A DNA stretch of 64,000 bases from Clavulina sp. PMI_390. Lineage: Eukaryota > Basidiomycota > Agaricomycetes > Cantharellales > Hydnaceae. The notes under the pieces are model-generated. The model worked only from the letters and a program-made list of their open reading frames with translations, made no database searches and was not told the origin of the DNA. The translations under genes and the position numbers were made by a program. Where the stretch lies: positions 310,316 to 374,315 of the forward strand of contig WIDE01000020.1 of the NCBI GenBank assembly GCA_015039315.1, in the 5' to 3' direction. Within the stretch, counting starts at the first letter, position 1. Each line of letters begins with the position of its first letter. Below, piece by piece: positions 10,040 to 22,578 of the stretch.

Positions 10040-12550
10040 ATGTCAATCCAGTACAAGTGGACATTCAGTCTTCCCGATTGTGGACATGCCATCACAAGCA
10101 CCCTGCTCTTTGAGTCAAATCTTTTTGCTGCTGGTAACGGCTATGTCTATCAACTCGACTTCCTTACGGGTCAGCTGCTCGCCGAGAATAGCCTCTCTGG
10201 CCTAGGGCACTACGAAGTCAGGCTCGCGGTATCTGACACACTGCAACTCATTGTGGGAACCAACGGCTTCATCGTTGGACTGAACGCTACGTCAAGCCCG
10301 CTCTCAACCATCTGGCAAACTAGCCTGCCTGGCTGCGGCTACAACACTACGAGTGTCCTTGTTGGTAGTGGTGACTGGAACAACGTCGGGTATGCAGCCT
10401 GTAACGGGTACGTCTACTCGTTCAATATCTCCACTGGCGAGATTCAGCACCAGAACAACCTGGCGGGCATGGGTCTACAGGAGACTCGCCTCGCCACAAC
10501 ACCCGCAAATGATGTGCTTCTCGTTGGCATCAATGGCTATGCTCTCGGCCTTTCTCCTACCAATCTCGCTATCTTCTGGCAGGCTAGCCTCCCTGGGTGT
10601 GGCTACGGAACCACAAACGTCACTGGTGGGAACGGCGTCTGTTATGCGGCCTGCAATGGCTATCTCTATATGATCAACGCAACCACGGGCGATGTCATGC
10701 GGCAGAACAATCTCAGTGGAACCTACATTGCCGAAGTCCGCCTTGCGCTACGACAAGACGGTGGCGTCTTGTTTGCAGGCACAAACGGCTTCGCCGTCGG
10801 TCTTAAAGCGTCTGATCTCACTACGATTTATTCTACAACTCTTCCAGGTACGAATTTAGACTCGATTTGCCCAAGCTGTGGGTGTGGCTTCCTCTTTTCC
10901 TGACTGATATTCTACCTATTGTAGACTGCGGCTATGCAGTCACTGATGTCGTTGCCGGCAACATCTTCACCTATTTTGCCTGTAATGGCTACCTCTACAA
11001 CCTTGATGAATTGGGGAACGTGATAGGCCACACCATTCTCCCCGATCTTGGCTATCATGAAACGCGCCTGGCCATCAGTACCGCTGGCGAGGAGCACGTT
11101 TTCGCTGGTATCAACGGATACGCTGTGGGGCTAGTCCCTCCTCCTATCAATGCTATCGGGCCCTGGATGGCGAATGCCTCGGGCACGATCGGCCCCAGGA
11201 TGCTGCGCCAAATCGCCATTCCCGGCTCGCACGACTCCGGGACATGGGCGATCAACGCATTTTGTTCGATAGGTGCAGACCTCCCGAGCTACGTCAAGGT
11301 GATTGAAGTGTTGCCCCTTCCAGCCATCCTTATCAAACATATTCTGTCACTGTGGTCGGTCTCACAACCTGATCCCCCACTTATGCAACTCAAAGCGGGC
11401 GTGAGATACTTTGATTTACGAGTACAAGGTGGTGCACAGTTGCTCCTTGTGCATGGACTGACCTCAGCACCGGTCTCAGAGCTTCTACTCGAGCTCTCTT
11501 CCTTCCTCTCTGCTCCTGGCAATGACAAAGAGGTTGTCATCCTTGATTTCAACCACTTCTACGATATGGCCCCCTCCGATCACTTAGAACTCATCAACCT
11601 CCTCATTACCAACATCACATCCGCGCTTGCTGTGTATAATCCGAATGGCTCGAACAAGGGCGGAAGCGATGGATTTAACGTGAACGTCACGCTCAACAAC
11701 CTATGGGCGACCAAGGCTCGCGTCATAGTCTTCTATGCGGATACCTTTTCTCTCACCCAGAGCAACTACCTCTGGCCTCAATCGGCGATCACATCGCCTT
11801 GGCCAAATGCCCCGAATTTCGACGCAGTAAAAGCCTTCCTCGATGGGAGACTTCCGTACGGAGGTTCGATTCCATTCGTCTTGCAGTGCCAGGTAACCCC
11901 TGATGCGAATGTAATCGCATCAGGTATTGCTGCTCTAGGCCCCAACTCGCTGGGCGCTTTAGCAGAAGCCGGCAACCCTCTCATTGTACAATGGCTTAAT
12001 GGATGGGGTCCCAGCCGCGGTATCAACATTGTCATCGCAGATTGGTTCACTCTCGATGCAACGCTTGCTCAGACAATCCTTGCGATGAATGACACCCATG
12101 CGACTGGGACAAAATCTCAAGCGATCTCTATGTGTGAGTTCTTTTATTCCCAATTGTTCAGTAGTCGACTCCATCCTATCGTATTTCTCCGATGTGCACT
12201 GACGAGACTTGCCGGTTACCTCTTCTTCTGTACATCCCATTGATGTAGCTTCTCTCCCATCTTCAGCCCCATTAACTCGGGATAGCATGACTCCAGAAAA
12301 GCTCGCCCATGACATCAAGAATGGGACAATCAAGCTCGCGGACATCGAGGATCGGATACATAAGGAATCATTCAAACGTCTGGCCCGAAACCCGTCTAGA
12401 AGCAACATTCATAGCCTCAGGAAGCTTCAGGAGTATATCGAAAAAGAATCAGATGTTGGGAAGAGGAAGTTGGTGAGGAAGCCAAGTATTGTGAAGGACC
12501 CACACAAACACATCAAGAAAACCGGGTCGATGGTAATGATGGAAAAGTGA
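10040..12550 (+). CDS. PI-PLC X-type phosphodiesterase with N-terminal repeat propeller
   Basis: Three exons (10040-10847, 10925-12133, 12249-12550) give 772 residues in phase. Residues about 5-335 are four repeats of about 82 residues. Each has SLPGCGY near its start, an ACNGY-type strand turn, N-L-G-x-E-RLA and GxNGYAxGL. Two blade-like halves per repeat suggest a PQQ-like eight-bladed propeller (inference). The following domain has PI-PLC/PLC-like TIM-barrel marks: IPGSHDSGTW with the first catalytic His, YFDLRVQ, LLVHGL with the second His, and VVILDFNHF. It lacks the EF-hand and C2 domains of classical eukaryotic PLC, so it resembles bacterial and PLCXD types. The basic C-terminal tail depends on the 12134-12248 intron, which is less certain. 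No signal peptide is evident at the chosen ATG. Confidence 0.8.
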
Positions 12551-13380
12551 TTGAGCCTTCGGCGACTCGCTTTGCAAACTATCATTTCATCCAAGTGTTG
12601 GTGGCTATGGCGTAATGCTCCGTACTATATTCCACCAGTTGCTTTATACTCTGCTATTCTCGTGTTAAAAAGAAGTGTGATATGGAGAGTTGCGTGATAG
12701 TGTGTGATGGTATCTTCAGATGTCCCGCTAATTTACCAGACTGTTTCGCGCCTCAACAACGTGTGGTTAACGGTTGTCTTCAGTAATCTGATACCTAGTT
12801 AATGATCTTATCAGTATCTGCTCCTATTCACCACACCGCTGTATAGGACAGAATCAGGCTACAATCAGAGTGGGGCAAGATAAACTTATAGTTGTACCAG
12901 CATCATCATGGCCAGTTGTCATGAATGGGAAGCATAAAAAAACATCCTTTAGCTAGGATGACCCTGCTCAAGTTTCTAGCTAGAACTTGTTCATTAGCTC
13001 GAGTGAGGGATACCACGCGATGCTAATCGTCTTTATCTGGACTCAGGCCGTCTGGTAGGACGTATGATGTGTTCGGCGACACGGGGCTTCATAGCCTCTA
13101 GCCCTCTCTGGGGTATTTATTAACCTGGCTCGCTTGCCATCTCGTGGTGACTGAATTGCGCCTCCCGTTTAACTGAGTGGTCCCCGCTTGGTCGACATAG
13201 TGTCGTCAGACACGTGGGTGTTTGTTTGTCGGAATTTTGGCTCATTTCTTGGGACTGGTGCAAACAAGTGCGCGAGATGGAGTAAAAGTAATAGATCGGC
13301 GTATACACTACGATTACATTTTCTTATTGTGGAATCAAGATCGCCAGCTAAGTTCCAATGAAGTCCTTGTGAACCAAGTC
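12551..13380. other. Intergenic between convergent genes
   Basis: 3' flanks of the PI-PLC-like gene and malic enzyme. No gene or repeat recognised. Confidence 0.5.
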
Positions 13381-16204
13381 TTAGACAGCGTGCACAGTGC
13401 CAACATCGAGCGTCCGAGCGGGCATGCCAGGAGTCTTGTACCCGCTCTCCAGATCATGCGTGTACCGTGGCCAGTACTGCTTCTGCTTGATATACCGTGC
13501 AAGCTCAAAGTCCGACATGTCACGCAAGCGCGCATGCTGGTCGAGGCCCTCCTTTTGTGCTTGGCGAATGACACGCATGGCAATGTGGGTGGAGATGGCG
13601 CGAATACTAGATCGGGAGAAGAGAGGAAGGAAGAGATCAGCCGGCCTGCGGGAAGTAGCTAAAAAGAGGTTTTGATAGATGATGGTTACTACTTACCGCG
13701 TCAGCCTGGGGTATAGAAGCTCATCCTCCTTCTCGTCATCCTCGAGCGCCTCGCTGAGCGCGATCGCAGAGGTCTCGATCATTGCGTCCGAGATGTTCTT
13801 GGCCTCGCAGATGATGGCGCCGAGACCAATACCTGGGAAGACGTACATGTTGTTACCCTGGCCAGCCTCGAGGGTCTTGCCCTTCCATTCAACCTTGGCG
13901 AAAGGTGAACCTGCATGCGAAGGTTAAGACTCCACGGGCCACTCGCCAATCACCTCGTGATCACTCACCGGAAGCGAAGAGAACCTTGCCATCGGTCCAC
14001 TGTACGGCCTGCTCGAAGGTGCACTCGGCAAGACTGACAGGGTTACTGAGGGGGAAGATGATAGGGCGGGGGTTGTTCTTCGCCATCGTCTCGACGACCT
14101 ATAGCGCAACAAAATAAATACAAGGTTAAGATGAAGGAAGTAGAGTGTGAGGACGTACCTCCTGAGTGAACAGGTTGGGAGTGGCGGCAAGACCAATAAG
14201 CGCGGTGGGCTTGACGGTCTGGATGACCTCGAGCAGTGTCTTGATCTGAGGACCCTCGCCAGCGGGACGCGCAAAGTAGGTCTTGTGAGCAGCGAGCTTA
14301 TCGCCTCGGTCAGCGCTGACGAGACCCTATCCGATTACAATGGTTTGAGCATGGTGAACCAGCGCCTCCACTGGCACGATGGACGAACCTTGGTGTCGAC
14401 CAGCCACACCCGCTTGCGCGCCTCATCCTCGCTCATGCCGAGGTTCTTGAAGAAGCTCAACAGCTGTTTCGCAACACCAACACCTGCGGAGCCGGCACCC
14501 ATGAACACGATGCGGTGGTCCGAGAGGTCACGGCCGGAAGCTTCAGCAGAGAGCAAAGCAGCGTTGATGAAGCCACCAAGAATGACAGATCCAGTGCCCT
14601 GGATATCACTACGGTGGGAAAGAAAGAACTCCTCGGTAATCTCCAACGCCTGAAAACAAGAAAGCACTCACTCGTTGAACATGGGGTACTTGTACTGGTA
14701 CCTGTCCAAGTACTCAAACGCGCGCTCCGTCGCGAAATCCTCGTGCTGGATGACAAGACGGGGGAACTCGGCGTGCATGGCTTCCATGAACTCGTCCATG
14801 AATGCTAGAGCATCGTCGTGAGCCACACGGGGCATGCGCAGGCCGAGATAGAATGGGTCTTGGAGGTTCTTTTGGTTATCCGTCCCGAGGTCGATGGTGA
14901 TTGGGATCTATTATCGGAGATTAGGACAGAGGAGATGAGCACGAAGGAGATATCGGAGAGGTAGAGCTCTCGCTGACCGTCGACCAAGGGCGAATACCAG
15001 CACCAGTCACGTAAAGCGACAGCTTTCCGATGGAGATACCCACTAAAGACATCATAGTCAGATCTCCTCCAGTCACTCTTACTCGTAAATAGGAAAGCAA
15101 AGCTTACTGCCACCAACACCCAAATCACCCAAACCGAGAATACGCGAGCCATCAGTCACGACGCAGATACGGCTCTCCTGAGCGAGCGGCCAGTTCTTGA
15201 GCACGGCACGAATCTCGCCGCGGTCAAGCCAAGAGACGTAGAGGCCCTCGGGGCGCTGGTAGATCGACGACCTATTAGAGGGCAAGGTGAAGTGAGCGAG
15301 AGGGTAAAAATGATCAAGAGGAGAGAATCAGGACGCACCACTTGATGCATGCCTCACCGACGACGGGGGTGTAGATAAGCCTGTTGGAGCGTTGGGATAG
15401 GTGGAGAGCGTGGCGAATTCATTGAGGTGGAGCAAGTTTGTGGGGGTGTCCGCATGTATCACGAGATTTCGAGCAAGGGGAGATTTTCCAAGCAGCAAGA
15501 TGAGAAGGTCGTTCAGGAAGTGGGGTGAGACTGGGTGGACGTACGGGACGATCTCAGAGGTATTGTGAAGGAGAGTGTGGTAGAAGAGCGTGGTGTTGTT
15601 CCTGCGAAGATCGGCGAGGTAGCAGTACTAGTAGTCGTCCATTCATCAGATCAAACAAGGGGAGCATATCGTCATCGTGATGCGTATAGACGACGGACGA
15701 TGTTTCCATCCACGGGGAAAAAAGCGGGGCAGTTTTTTTTAGCAACAACGTCGTAACAACACTCGATGCCAAGCTCAAGGGACATACCTTGCCAATGGTG
15801 GTCCTCTTGACGCGCATCTGGTCGAGAACACGGGCCATCTGCTCGTCGATGGTCTCGATCGATGGGGGGAGGAGACCACGGATGCCGAGGGTTTGGCGAG
15901 TTTCGGACGTGAAACCGGTGTCTCTGGTATGAAAGCATTAGAAAACGCATTTTGTAGTGGTGCGAAGTGGGATAACTCACTCATTGAGGAAGGGGTCGCG
16001 GACAGTGGCAGCAGCGCGCATAAGCCGCACAGAATGCGAGCCCGCGATATCCTCTGTAGCCGAGAGATATTGTTAGCGGAAAATGCATATTGTGGATGGG
16101 TATGATGGAGGCGTACCAGGGAGGTTTGCCTGGTTCTTATCGAGGTGCTCGACGACCTTGTGCATGCGCTGCACCATGGCCTTTGGGTTGTTGTTGGACG
16201 TCAT
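13381..16204 (-). CDS. Malic enzyme (NAD(P)-dependent malate dehydrogenase, decarboxylating)
   Basis: Converts L-malate to pyruvate and CO2 with NAD(P) reduction. About ten or more short exons run from the ATG at 16204 ([15 protein letters not shown]) to the stop at 13381. In order: [44 protein letters not shown] with the catalytic Tyr, [30 protein letters not shown] followed after an intron by [26 protein letters not shown], the Rossmann motif [16 protein letters not shown], the PTALIGL region and PIIFPLSNP. The order matches the complete family at roughly the usual 560-600 residues. The C-terminal exon (to 13381) has a basic, Tyr-rich tail. The N terminus has no strong mitochondrial presequence, so cytosolic placement is more likely. 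Confidence 0.92.
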
Positions 16205-17046
16205 AGCTGCTTCGAAGATCTTTTTGGGTGGTGGAGGTGGGGACGACGGGCGCTGGCGTTACGTTGAAGGTGCTGGAAGACTAGATACTCCTCGGCCGGG
16301 AGGAGATGTGTGTTGTTGGGAGGAAAAAGCGCAGAGAGTTGTGGTGTGGAGACGATCGATCGGGACCGCAGCCCTATTATATGGGGTCCCGCTACCTAAC
16401 CGTCGTCGGGCCAACGATATCCCCTTTTCCACCGGGTGATGGGTCTTGTTATCAGCATCATGCAGATGAGTTCCCATCTGATTGGACGATGCAGAACCCC
16501 ATTCATTGCTAGAATGACCGAGGCCCTCGAGCGTGATCGTCACCAACACTTGATTGTGATTCCAAACGATACACAATCGAAGATTGCTAGTAATAACAGA
16601 CCCCATTCTTCGGCAATGTGCAGAACCCGTAAGAGGATATATATGCTACCTTTGTACTTCTAACGTTCGGGTGCCCGGGAAGGTCCTATGGTAAAAGTGT
16701 CACCTGCGCCCCTCGCCACCATCGGCAGAAGGGGTCGAACTCCCCGACTTCACATGAGTTTTTCCTCCTGTGTCAGGTGAAATGCGCTGCACGTTTTGAG
16801 CGAGACTGGTCCTTCAATTCATACACTCGGTGATACCTGGACCGGTTGTGCGGGTTGATGCGTTTGGGATTGTTTGGCTCTCCCTCGGGCCGGCTCTCAC
16901 CGAATGCAACCCTTGATTCTGAGTGAGGGAAGACCAGAAGAAAAAGCATAAGAACTGTCGCCTCTAGTAGTATTTAGAGTGGCTAATAGGGCAAATGTCG
17001 CCATATAATTTGGGCAAAAGTAATCCGCAGCATGCATTGGCCTGTA
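16205..17046. other. Intergenic, malic enzyme promoter side
   Basis: Upstream of the malic enzyme ATG and downstream of F-box copy 2. No coding sequence was supported. Confidence 0.5.
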
Positions 17047-18610
17047 TCAGTCTGACCGAATGATTGTAATAACCCAAGCACTATCCTGTCCAGATCTCAT
17101 AAACATCCAAGAGCCTGATCGCAGACAGGCTCCTCCGCAGGACCACATGTACGTTTGAACGCCGATATCGGAGGCCAACCTGGGTACAGCGAGAAGGCCG
17201 TGTCCTACCCCCTGCTCAGGACCGTAGCGCGCATGGGGCATGATGAAAAGGAAAAGTTCTTGGAGATCCGCATTGACGATAGTACTTGAGCTAGATTCTG
17301 CGCTGGAGGTGATGGCGAAAGGTGATTCAGGTTGCGAAGCCCATATCGGAACCATGTGCTCGTTCAACCTCCATGGCTCGTGATGGGATGGAACACCACG
17401 AAGTATTCCGTCTTCGGAAATAGTCACAGTGGTCGAGAATCTATAATTTGCAGTGACACACTGGATCTGTGTTACGGTGACCATGTTACCTTCTGCAAGC
17501 CGCATTACTCCATGAGGGATAACAGCATATACGCAGAAGTTCGCAGGCCGACGGGAAGGAAGAGCTGTACCAGAGGTCTCGAAACTCTCTGACCGGTTCA
17601 AGGGCAGATTTGGGTCATCCGAGATCCTGGAAAGCTGGATGAACAGATGATGCTCATCCTCCTCACCACGAATACGGAAGACGTTCCCGCAATGCGTCAC
17701 AATAAGCGTCTCGAACGATATTCCGGTATGCGGGGTGACAGGATAGCTCGTGGCTTCGCCTTTCTGCAAATCCCACACATCTGCAACTGATTGGCTCCAG
17801 AAGTGGTGAATTACGGCCCAGCGTCCTGAATGCTCCAATTTGGTCCTAGCATCACGCGGCCAGTTTATCAACTCGTTGGGAGCATGGAGGGAAGGGCGAT
17901 GATTTTCTTTACAAGCCATCTTTATCAAAAGCACCGCAAATGTAGATCTTTACGTGGGTTAGTAAAGGAAGCAGCGAACGCAGGATCAGGTGTACGTACT
18001 CGTGATACCCCCGCGGGATCCAGGTGATCAAGCTATAGTATGACTGAGATTCGGGGTCATACCACGGTGGCCATAGACGCGGATTCTGGCCCTCTGCAGG
18101 GCCTGCACTGATCTCTATCGATGCGACAGGAGGAACGGTAGCCTGAATGTCCGAATTAGTGCTTGGAGGATCCACGTCCCAACATAATACGCGCAGTGTA
18201 TTGTCGGACTTGTGCTGGGCGAGGCCCATGATCCACCGTAGATCGGGGGTTGCATGGATAGATTGACGCTGGAATCGGAGCTCTGGATCATGACCAAGAG
18301 AGAACTGAGTCCGGTGCGCGGGCATGGGACCTGGCCATTGGCTAGCATGGCTGGCGCGCGCAAGTCTTTCTGTTCGAGTAGCTAATTTGATAAGGCCAGA
18401 AACTTCGAGAGTCTCAATAGGGAAGGATGATGCCGGTAATCGCTCGTCTTTCAGCAGCAGATGACAGTATCTGAGCCAAAAAGACTTTGAGAGTCCAATC
18501 TTATGGTGCAACGCCGAAGAGACGCATGTGAGTCTGATTATGCTGATAACATCAAGATATCTGGTTATTTCAAAAAGCAACTCGTTGGGAAGATGTGTGA
18601 GCAAGGCCAT
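17047..18610 (-). CDS. F-box protein, family A copy 2
   Basis: Exons 18610-18000 and 17947-17047 encode 503 residues. The intron (17948-17999, 52 nt) has donor GTACGTAC and falls at the same codon as in copy 1. The F-box reads LPNELLFEITRYLDVISIIRL, closer to copy 3 than to copies 1 and 4. It is followed by FWLRYCHLLLKDE and ERLARASHASQWPGP. The C terminus keeps CLRSGSWMF and ends IIRSD. The frame is intact. This is the first of six consecutive copies. Confidence 0.85.
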
Positions 18611-18907
18611 GAAGAAGCCGCTGCCAACAAGTCAGATCGGAATGAATCGCAGATGTTTGGCTCGACCTTGAATCAAACGCTACCAAATACATGCTCGCTT
18701 TGTGGGAACCATCGCTTCTCTGGAGTACGGCCATATATTTCCCCAGAGCCCATCCTACTAATCAACTGACGCGAAAGTTCCCATCGACGAGAGTCTTGGA
18801 TAATGTCACGAGATTTACGACCTCTAATGGCACACAAGATCACTTATAAAAGAACTATTGCTGCACCGTTCAGACCAAAAGTACATGACAACACGCATTA
18901 TCTTGGA

Positions 18908-20463
18908 TTAATCCGCCCGGATGATAGTAGCAACCAGTCTACCACCCTTTTGATATTTTACGAGCACCCACGAGCCCGATCGTGGGCAGATTCCCGTACA
19001 AGACCACGAGCCTGCTTTATCGCCAATATCGGATGGTGATGTCGGTATAGCGAATAGACTCACTGCGGACTCCGCCCCAGGATTATAGAGATTATGAGGT
19101 ATGGCAAAGAGAAACAGGCCCTTGTCATCCGTGACAACAGCCCCAGCTCCCTGAGAATTAGCGCTCTCACCGAGAATGAAGCTGGATGCAGGATATGTCA
19201 TCCACAAGGGAACTATATGCTCGTTCAACCGCCATAGCTCGTTTGTGAGCGGAAGTTGATAGAGCTTCCCATACTGAGAGATAGCCAGCACAACGGAGAA
19301 ACTATATTCTGCGGTTTCACATAGCACTTGCACTGTTGTCGCCATCTGGCCTTCCAAAAGGCGCATTTCTTCATGAGGAATGACTCGATACAGGCACCTA
19401 TTTGCAAGTGTAGGGCGTCGCACGGCCGTGCCCGAGATATCTATGGTTTCTGACGGGCTAGAGGATGGATGCACGCCGCTTGAAGCATTGGAACAACGAA
19501 TAACGAGGCGACCCCCGTCCAGTGTGCCACGAACATCGAACACGGTGCCGCGGCGAGTAACGACAAACGTGTGGAATGATTCTACGGTGTGAGGCTCAAG
19601 AGGATAATTGGTGATTCGGCCGCTTGCCAAGTCCCAGACAGCTGCGATTGGCTGTGCAGATGTACTGTGGATTACTGCCCACCGAGTCGAATACTTCAGC
19701 TCTGCACTCCGCTCATCAGGCCATGTAGTGACTTGATTGTGAATGTAAAAGGAGGGCTGATGATCCTCAGTACATTTCATGCTTATAAGAAGTGCTTTAC
19801 ATCCCAAGCTTTGCGTACATTATTAATGGACGGGCTGGAGAGCAGAGATTTGGAGACGTACTTGGGTCTGCCCAACGCACTCCAGATAACCAAGGTACAA
19901 TATGACTCGGAGTCCGGATCATACCACAGTTTCCCCAACATAGCAGTGGTATGCCGCCCTCGACATGGCTCGATTGGAGCCGATGTGATAGGGGGAATTG
20001 TCGTCAGGTCGTCATCTCGTTGGACCATGGCATCCCAACACAACACATGTGTTGTAAAGTCATAATGCCATGCCAGCCCAATAATCCACCTTCCACCTGG
20101 TGCTACACGAGTCGAGGATTGCTTTAGATTGAGTCTTGGGCCGTGGCCAAGATAAAATTGAGTCCGCTGTGCAGGTAATGGGCGTGACTGTTGGCTGGCG
20201 TGTGTAACACGTGCAAGTCTTTCCTTCCGCGTAGCCAGTCTTACAAGGCCGTTTAGCCCAAGATTCTCAATTCGGAAGCAGGATGATGGTAGCAGCTCGT
20301 CTTCTAACAGCAGACGACAGTATCTGAGCCAAAAAGATTTCGAGAGTCCAATCTTGTTGTGCAAGGCTGAAGAGACCCAAGTGAGCCTGGTTATGCTGAT
20401 CACATCGAGATATCTGGTCATTTCGTAGATTAACTCGTTTGGAAGGAGTGTGAGCGAGGTCAT
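18908..20463 (-). CDS. F-box protein, family A copy 3
   Basis: Exons 20463-19862 and 19808-18908 encode 500 residues; the intron 19809-19861 is 53 nt. The ATG at 20463 aligns with the paralogs, though the frame stays open further upstream. The F-box is LPNELIYEMTRYLDVISITRL. The N-terminal half is very like copy 2 (FWLRYCRLLLEDE, HNKIGLSKS), suggesting that the pair is a recent duplication. The spacer to copy 2's start is about 300 nt. The terminal motif is CPRSGSWVLVKY, with ATIIRAD at the end. Confidence 0.85.
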
Positions 20464-21022
20464 GATGAAGCTGCTGCGAACAGTCAGATACGAATGAATA
20501 GCAGATCTTTCGCCAACTCTGATCCAAACATGGCCAAATATCTTCTCGATTTGGGTGCAAACCGGTGTCTGTCTGACCACAGCCATACATTGCCGGAGAG
20601 CTCACTTTACCAATAGATTCGCCGAAATATTTTCTGAAGTTCTCCTCAAATGACCACCTGAAGACCCAAGTTGTCACCAGCACTATACGTTTTGAAGACC
20701 CTTGGAGGCCCAACCCTGGCCCACCCACGAACTCCGCCAATCAGATTTCAAGTTCAAGCGGAGTTGCCGAGTGCCCAAAACCTTTAACCCTTCTCTCGTT
20801 GTCCCCTTTCACTAATCCCATAGCATCAACCGGTTCATGAGCAATGCTAGTAGCTGTAATATGCTCAATTGTGAGGAATACAGCATCAGATGCAGAGGGT
20901 ATACTGTCAAAAGTTTGGGAGGTTAGAACAGCTATCGCAGTCTCTAGCAATCCAAAAAAAAGGGAAATAGGTTAAACGCCGCGCTCTCAGTTAAGCCAGG
21001 TGCGCGATAAAGCTCCATGGGA
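20464..21022. other. Intergenic between F-box copies 3 and 4
   Basis: A 69-residue minus-strand frame (20741-20950) is open, but I recognise nothing in it and it has no paralog beside the other copies. Otherwise spacer. Confidence 0.4.
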
Positions 21023-22578
21023 TCATTCCGACCGAATCACGGTAGCAAGCCATCTATCTTGTGCTCGTCTCGTAAAAATCCAAGTGCCGGATCGTGGGCA
21101 AACTCCAATACATGCCCAACGGTCCGTTCGAGCGCCAATATCAGTCGAAAATGTCGGCACTCTGAACAGACCTCGTCCACTCTCCTTCCCGCCATTATAG
21201 AGACTATGGGGTGCCGCAAAGAGAAACAGCTCTTTATGATCGGCAGTGATCGATACAGCCCTTGAAGACTCAGGCTTTTCCGTAAGTACAAAGTGGAGGG
21301 CAGGATGTGTCATCCACATGGGCACTGTATGTTCGTTCAGCCGCCATGGCTCGTCGACGAGTGGAAGCATGTAGAGCTCTCCGTTTTCTGACACAGCTAC
21401 ACCAGCCGAGAAGTCGTGGTGTATAGTAGTGCACTCTACTTGCATTGGGGTGACCGTTTTTCCTTCAATAAGGCGCATTATATGATGAGGGGTTACAGCA
21501 TATGTGCAACTGTTCGCAAGCCAAGGAAGCCCGCGACCCTTACTTGGAATCTCTATCTTGGCCGGATAATCAGTCGCACGTGTTAGGCCGGTGGGCAGTC
21601 TGAAGAAGCGAGTGATCAGACGATCTTCATGCACATCGCCACGGACCTGAAATACGGTGCCGCCACTGGTAACGACAACCGTATGGAACGATGTCGCAGT
21701 ATGCGGTTCCAGAGGATAGCTGGTAGTTTGTCCACTTTTTGAGTCCCAAACTAGCGATCTTAGCTGGCCAGAGGGATGGTGGAGTTCAGCATAACGGCCA
21801 GAGAGTTTAAGCCTGTTCCCTGCCTCCCTGGGCAATGTCTCGACTTCATTTGTGGTACGAAATGAAGGTGTGCGATTGTCGGCGCACTCCATGATGAGGG
21901 GAGTGAGTTTAGTTGAGGATCTGTGTTCAAATTAACACCCTAAAAGCTAGGTCGTATGTTGTTGAATACATACCCAGTACTGTCCTGAATACCCGCCAGG
22001 ACGAAGGACAAGTATGACTGCGATTCCGGATCATACCATGGTCTTGACAGCTCTGGAGCCGTATCTGGCTTTGGGAATAACCCTATCTCGGTGGAGACAA
22101 CAGGGGAGATGGTTGTTGCCTCATCAGTACCTGGAATACGGACATCCCAGCACAGAACATGTGCCGTGCTGTTGGCCCTGTGCCATGCGAGGGCGACAAT
22201 CCATCGACCCCCAGGTGTGCCATGGATCGACCATCGTTGTAGAGCAAGGCTTGGATCGTGGTCAAGAACAAATTGAACTCGTTGGGCAGGGAGGGGCCCT
22301 GGCCATTGACTCGTATGCGTGGCGCATGCAAACCTTTCCTTCCGAGTGGCGAGTTTTACAAGGGCAGGGAGCTCCAGCGACTCGACGTGGAAGCAAGAAG
22401 GAGGTAAGCATTCCTCTTCCAGTAAGATGTGGCAGTATCTAAGCCAGAAAGACCTCGAGACCCCGATGTTGAGATGAAGGGTTGGAGAGACCCAAGTGAA
22501 CCTGATTATACTAATAAGATCCAGATGCGTCGTAATCTCAAGGAGTAAGTCGATTGGGAGATTTGCGAAGGAGGCCAT
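21023..22578 (-). CDS. F-box protein, family A copy 4
   Basis: Exons 22578-21974 and 21920-21023 encode 500 residues; the intron 21921-21973 is 53 nt. The F-box is LPIDLLLEITTHLDLISIIRF. It resembles copy 1 most closely: both have LTPLIMEC just after the intron, SFHTVVVT.GGTVFQVRGDV and CPRSGTW. This suggests that copies 1 and 4 share a more recent ancestor even though they lie 13 kb apart with two unrelated genes between them. Confidence 0.85.

Noticed and set aside
13222..13662. 146-residue plus-strand frame at the malic enzyme 3' end
   Set aside because: Antisense shadow of the malic enzyme C-terminal exons.
16083..16439. 118-residue plus-strand frame over the malic enzyme start
   Set aside because: Overlaps the first exon in antisense and has low-complexity Gly/Arg composition.
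20741..20950. 69-residue minus-strand frame between F-box copies 3 and 4
   Set aside because: Open but unrecognised and isolated; too little to call a gene.
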